From NCBI GenBank assembly GCA_031273485.1, contig JAISRS010000130.1, forward strand, positions 1 through 9,693: a DNA stretch of 9,693 nt. The letters run 5' to 3'. How positions within the stretch are numbered: position 1 is the first letter of the stretch; each line of letters starts with the position of its first letter. Shown piece by piece: positions 7,224 to 9,693 of this stretch. A model generated the notes under the pieces. The model made no database searches. It saw nothing but the letters and a program-made list of their open reading frames with translations, and was not told the origin of the DNA. The translations under genes were made by a program, and so were the position numbers. The stretch is from Prevotellaceae bacterium (lineage in GTDB: Bacteria; Bacteroidota; Bacteroidia; Bacteroidales; UBA932).

Positions 7224-7247
7224 CTCAGCCCCCCTAAGGGGGCTGAG
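7224..7247. repeat. hairpin palindrome A (10-bp stem, CTAA loop)
   Basis: CTCAGCCCCC at 7224-7233 is the perfect reverse complement of GGGGGCTGAG at 7238-7247, with loop CTAA. It lies just upstream of the -33 box at 7212-7215 and is the outermost member of a palindrome cluster. It resembles the dispersed palindromic repeats common in Bacteroidota intergenic DNA. No T-run follows on the - strand, but it could weaken read-through from the upstream operon. Confidence 0.75.
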
Positions 7248-7273
7248 ACGCGCGTTCCCTTGTGCGTTTGCGC

Positions 7274-7305
7274 CCCCTAACAGGGTTTAAAATCCCTGTT
7301 AGGGG
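7274..7305. repeat. hairpin palindrome B (12-bp stem)
   Basis: CCCCTAACAGGG at 7274-7285 pairs perfectly with CCCTGTTAGGGG at 7294-7305 around the AT-rich loop TTTAAAAT. It is the second element of the palindrome cluster and unrelated in its outer stem to the others. Likely a dispersed repeat; a transcript-end role is possible. Confidence 0.75.
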
Positions 7306-7324
7306 TTGAGAGGACTTTCCGCTT

Positions 7325-7345
7325 GCGCGGGTTTGCAACCCGTGC
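7325..7345. repeat. hairpin palindrome C (9-bp stem with one G-T pair)
   Basis: GCGCGGGTT at 7325-7333 pairs with AACCCGTGC at 7337-7345 (one G-T wobble) around loop TGC. The core GGGTT-TGC-AACCC has the same layout as the core GGATT-ACA-AATCC of the 47-bp array next to it, which suggests related repeat families. Confidence 0.65.
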
Positions 7346-7385
7346 CGCCGCGTCCGTTTATCGTTGTTCCACGCACATCGGCGGG

Positions 7386-7558
7386 GACGCGCGGATTACA
7401 AATCCGCGCGAGCGACGCTGGAGGAGTGGGGGGACGCGCGGATTACAAATCCGCGCGAGCGACGACGAAGGAGTGGGGGGACGCACGGATTACAAATCCG
7501 CGCGAGCGACGCTGGAGGAGTGGGGGGACGCGCGGATTACAAATCCGCGCGAGCGACG
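7386..7558. repeat. tandem array of 47-bp palindrome-bearing repeats (3.7 copies)
   Basis: Units begin at 7386, 7433, 7480 and 7527, exactly 47 bp apart; the fourth is cut short at 7558. Each contains CGCGCGGATT-ACA-AATCCGCGCG, a 10-bp perfect stem with a 3-nt loop (first copy 7388-7410), followed by AGCGACG, a short variable part and GGAGTGGGG. Copy 3 has one change (A at 7485) that breaks a stem pair. Copies 1 and 3 share the spacer variant CTGGAG, while copy 2 reads ACGAAG. The array is much more GC-rich than its surroundings. It has no stop codon in any forward frame and overlaps the 3' end of the thioredoxin-like gene. Non-autonomous dispersed repeat DNA is the best reading. Confidence 0.9.
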
Positions 7559-8073
7559 TTCAATACAGGATTACCAATCATCAATACTTTATTGTTTTCA
7601 TCCAACAAAAAACATTGGAATTCTACTTGAGTGGGGAAATGATTTAGTTTGTTTAAGTCATCGTTCATATCAATAAATGCCGGATAGCGAAAATTGTCTT
7701 TGCGGAATAAAAAGATCGCTTCTTTTTTGCTTTTGGGTTGAATAAAAAACACGAAAGCCAATTTTTGAGGGAAAAGAGTATCTGCTTCTGCTATCAGTTG
7801 TTTCCATTCCAAAAGTTTCAACCGACAACCGCTGCATCCCGCAGAATCCACATACAACAGAATTTTATATTCTTTTTGCAGTAAGCTGTTGCATAAATTT
7901 GAAATCGTATCTTTCCCCAATACGCAACACTGCACATCTCCCGGATATTGAATTTGCTTGCCTGTCCATTCCAATACTGTTTCTTGCGCCTGTATTTCAG
8001 TTTTGTTTTTGTTTCCCTTGCAGCAAAAGAAGCAGCACATAATGACGGGTAAAAATATAACTATGTTTCTCAT
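7537..8073 (-). CDS. thioredoxin-like lipoprotein with CSGC motif, 3' end replaced by repeat
   Basis: The 178-residue product has an N-terminal signal with a Cys-rich core (Cys13, 14, 17, 18; CFFCC), consistent with a lipoprotein, though the exact lipidated Cys is unclear. The body reads as a thioredoxin-like domain (about 60-170): ILLYVDSAGCSGCRLKLLEW with Cys80-x-x-Cys83, a hydrophobic strand LAFVFFIQP, YPAFIDMNDDLNKLNHFPT as the cis-Pro-like region, and FLLDENNKVLMIGNPV as the last strand. A reducing or sensing role in the envelope is possible. The expected tail after GNPVLN is missing: the final codons VARADL and the TAA stop come from the fourth copy of the 47-bp repeat (junction about 7558). 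The start lies 14 bp after the propeller gene at 8088, so the two are co-transcribed. The fold is probable; retained activity is uncertain because of the altered end. Confidence 0.78.
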   Translation of the reverse strand: MRNIVIFLPVIMCCFFCCKGNKNKTEIQAQETVLEWTGKQIQYPGDVQCCVLGKDTISNLCNSLLQKEYKILLYVDSAGCSGCRLKLLEWKQLIAEADTLFPQKLAFVFFIQPKSKKEAIFLFRKDNFRYPAFIDMNDDLNKLNHFPTQVEFQCFLLDENNKVLMIGNPVLNVARADL

Positions 8074-8087
8074 TTATTTGAGATATG

Positions 8088-9263
8088 TCAGTTTTTAGTT
8101 TTTATAACATAAAGTACCGGATTACTTGCTTCCGATAAATTTAAATTCTCAAACCATGCTTTATTTTTAAATTTCTCCTTTTGGTCAATTATAGAAAAAG
8201 CATGTACAACAGCGATGAATGTATTTTTATTTACATATTCGAAGAAAGAAATTGACAAACCTGTAATATCATCGATCATATTTTTTTTATAATAACAATT
8301 ACATGTTTCCGTTTTTTTGTCATAAATGCCCCACATTGGATTGCTCCTATTAAAAAAGAAAAACAGCAGATGCGTGCCGTTTTCAACAATATGACTTATT
8401 ACGCGATGTCTGGATAATATTTCTTCATATACTTCCCTTGGATAGGATTTGGGCGGCTTGGTCATCGTGTATGCATTTATCGTATATGCATTATCTCCCA
8501 AGTCAATGTAATAATGGACAAATAATTCATTATTCTTTTTTACGCCATAAATGTGATGGTCCAAATAAATCCGGTATAAAATTATGGAATCAAGAGTGTA
8601 GAATGGTCTTGCTAATAAACGGCGATTATCTCCAAATATCTCATTTGGAAATTCCTCATACAGAATTTTCCCCAATGTATCTGTAACAATCAAATTATAA
8701 CCATATCCGTTGCCTTTATCTTTCGGATAGCGCTGCCCTCCCGGAGGTCCACTTGCTGCAAAAAACAATCTGCCTTTATTATATTCAATATTATCCGCAT
8801 AAAAGTCTTGAAGATTACGCTTTTTGATGAACTTTCCTTCGTAACTGTATTGATAAATATTAAATCTGCTGCATAAAAAATAAAGGCATCGTGAAAGCGT
8901 ATCCACACAAAAATCATTCAGTTGTATATATTCTCCGGGTCCGTTCCCTACAGCCCCTATAGTTCGGATAAATCTACCGGCGCCGTCAAATACTAATACC
9001 TTATTATTCCCCTGTTTGTCAAGAATAAAAATACTATCGTTTATCCAGTATAATTTATCTACATTTTTAATCAAACACTCGTCCGCAGTTTCCAAAGGCA
9101 CAAATGAAACGGAGTCGGTAATGCTTGATAATAAAAAATCTCCACTGTTTATTTTTTCAGCAGAAATAATTTTATCTGTATATAAAACTTCCTTTTGACT
9201 TTTTTTATTGCAGGAAAATAAAAAAAGAACAATAATAAAGACCATTAGATATTCTGATTTCAT
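8088..9263 (-). CDS. 6-bladed beta-propeller lipoprotein
   Basis: This 391-residue product carries a type II signal peptide (hydrophobic residues about 6-17 ending in LFLFSC, lipidated Cys18) and then a beta-propeller of the family with GNGPGEY at residues 106-112. Blade-like strands are visible, such as DSIFILDKQGNNKVLVFDGAGRFIRTIG. No active-site motif is seen and the substrate is unknown; family members are secreted or surface lipoproteins often found next to NVEALA-type peptides, as here. The leader-peptide gene ends 16 bp before its start, and a thioredoxin-like lipoprotein gene begins 14 bp after its stop, giving a three-gene operon under the promoter at 9403-9434. Coding DNA is more AT-rich than the kinase/phosphatase operon, in keeping with separate origins of the two halves of the window. 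Confidence 0.88.
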   Translation of the reverse strand: MKSEYLMVFIIVLFLFSCNKKSQKEVLYTDKIISAEKINSGDFLLSSITDSVSFVPLETADECLIKNVDKLYWINDSIFILDKQGNNKVLVFDGAGRFIRTIGAVGNGPGEYIQLNDFCVDTLSRCLYFLCSRFNIYQYSYEGKFIKKRNLQDFYADNIEYNKGRLFFAASGPPGGQRYPKDKGNGYGYNLIVTDTLGKILYEEFPNEIFGDNRRLLARPFYTLDSIILYRIYLDHHIYGVKKNNELFVHYYIDLGDNAYTINAYTMTKPPKSYPREVYEEILSRHRVISHIVENGTHLLFFFFNRSNPMWGIYDKKTETCNCYYKKNMIDDITGLSISFFEYVNKNTFIAVVHAFSIIDQKEKFKNKAWFENLNLSEASNPVLYVIKTKN

Positions 9264-9279
9264 GTATTTATGTTTATTT

Positions 9280-9372
9280 TTACTCGTTATTCTGCGAGTT
9301 CATTACGACATTCGCAGCAGATACTCCTGCGATTGCTAACATGGCGATTCCGCCAAATACTTTCTTTTTCAT
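9280..9372 (-). CDS. very short NVEALA-type secreted peptide (possibly truncated)
   Basis: A 30-codon frame runs from ATG (9372-9370) to TAA (9282-9280). The product begins MKKKVFGGIAMLAIAGVSAA and ends NVVMNSQNNE. This is the export leader of NVEALA-family peptides from Bacteroidota: a Lys-rich start, GGIA-hLAIA core, and the N-V/-N-hNSQNN motif just after it. Usual members continue with an LSD-hxLANVEALA segment and a Cys/Gly-rich tail; here the frame stops right after the leader. The position fits the family, because it is first in an operon with a 6-bladed beta-propeller lipoprotein gene 16 bp downstream and has a good promoter upstream. It is therefore either a minimal member or a gene that has lost its 3' part. 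Function of the family is unknown. Confidence 0.72.
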   Translation of the reverse strand: MKKKVFGGIAMLAIAGVSAANVVMNSQNNE

Positions 9373-9402
9373 GTTTTTGAAAATTTTAATTAAATAATGT
9401 CA

Positions 9403-9434
9403 CAAAGGTACTGGTTATATTTTTCTCCTGCAAG
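9403..9434 (-). promoter_or_regulatory. Bacteroides-type promoter for the leader peptide/lipoprotein operon
   Basis: On the - strand, CTTG (9434-9431) stands as a near-match -33 box, followed by 20 nt and TACCTTTG (9410-9403), a full match to the -7 consensus TAnnTTTG. The leader-peptide ATG is about 31 bp downstream. The -7 box is identical to the one in front of the other propeller gene, so both units may be expressed by the housekeeping sigma factor. Confidence 0.72.
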
Positions 9435-9600
9435 CTACAATTGTAACATTTTTTTCTGTCTGTTATCTGTTTATATTTAATCATATACGTTGTCTATTTT
9501 TTTTAGCGCACTGTTTTTTTCTTGGATTGTGGCATAAATTTATATTGCGGGCGGTTATTTTGGTGTTTATTTTCCGCGCAAGCTGGAGGTTTCATATAAT

Positions 9601-9693
9601 TTATTGGTCGGGGATGGAATACACATATATTTTATCTTCATGTCCTTCATTGTTATTCAGAGCATAGATTTTTTTTTCTTTTTCGGATATTGC
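9601..9693 (-). CDS. 3' end of an unidentified gene (5' part beyond the window)
   Basis: Read on the - strand from the window edge, 30 codons stay open until TAA at 9603-9601. The peptide includes EKKIYALNNNEGHEDKIYVY and ends SIPDQ. The alternating strand pattern 'hYAL...hYVY' is like the last blades of TolB-like or 6-bladed propeller proteins of Bacteroidota, which would fit the neighbouring genes, but 30 residues are too few to be certain. About 165 bp of AT-rich DNA without visible genes separates its stop from the downstream promoter. Confidence 0.5.
   Translation of the reverse strand, partial: AISEKEKKIYALNNNEGHEDKIYVYSIPDQ

Noticed and set aside
7386..7558. Possible CRISPR array
   Set aside because: Units are directly adjacent with nearly identical intervening bases instead of unique spacers, and no cas gene is present.
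7306..7676. Three overlapping + strand reading frames of 88-117 codons
   Set aside because: They consist of the 47-bp repeat read in three frames plus antisense of the thioredoxin-like gene; the peptides are just rotations of the same repeat.

Overview
The window looks like chromosomal DNA from a member of the Bacteroidota, probably order Bacteroidales. The grounds are AT-rich intergenic DNA with little Shine-Dalgarno signal, two promoters of the Bacteroides type (TTTG or a near match, about 19-20 nt, then TAnnTTTG), an NVEALA-type leader peptide, and two '6-bladed beta-propeller' lipoproteins carrying the GNGPGEY signature. No organism can be named from the sequence alone.

Left part (1-5865, all on the + strand). 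Six closely packed genes form one apparent operon whose promoter and first gene start lie left of the window. In order they are: the C-terminal part of an SPFH/prohibitin-like membrane scaffold protein; a small protein with three membrane spans (perhaps DUF5362-like); an AIM24-family protein; a TerY-like von Willebrand A (vWA) protein with a C-terminal cysteine cluster; a PP2C-type phosphatase with a long acidic linker and an Ig/cadherin-like domain; and a divergent Ser/Thr protein kinase with a zinc ribbon and an extra C-terminal domain. The last three correspond to the 'TerY-P triad' (vWA + PP2C + kinase) described in comparative-genomic work on tellurium-resistance-type (Ter) stress systems. 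A plausible reading is a phosphorylation switch: the kinase and phosphatase act on a shared target, the vWA protein is the metal-dependent adaptor, and the SPFH, small membrane and AIM24 proteins place the system at the inner membrane. The six-gene combination is the best candidate for an under-described system here.

Right part (5965-9693, all on the - strand, convergent with the first). In transcription order there is the 3' end of an unidentified gene at the right edge, a promoter, a very short NVEALA-type leader peptide, a beta-propeller lipoprotein, and a thioredoxin-like lipoprotein with a CSGC motif whose 3' end has been replaced by repeat DNA. A second promoter then drives another beta-propeller lipoprotein. 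These are envelope proteins of unknown role.

Between the thioredoxin-like gene and the second promoter (about 7220-7560) lies a GC-rich cluster of four kinds of palindrome: three single hairpins and an array of almost four 47-bp units, each with a perfect or near-perfect 10-bp stem. The array runs into the thioredoxin-like gene and supplies its last codons and stop, so repeat spread has reshaped that gene. Shortening of the leader peptide adds to the impression that this locus is being remodelled.
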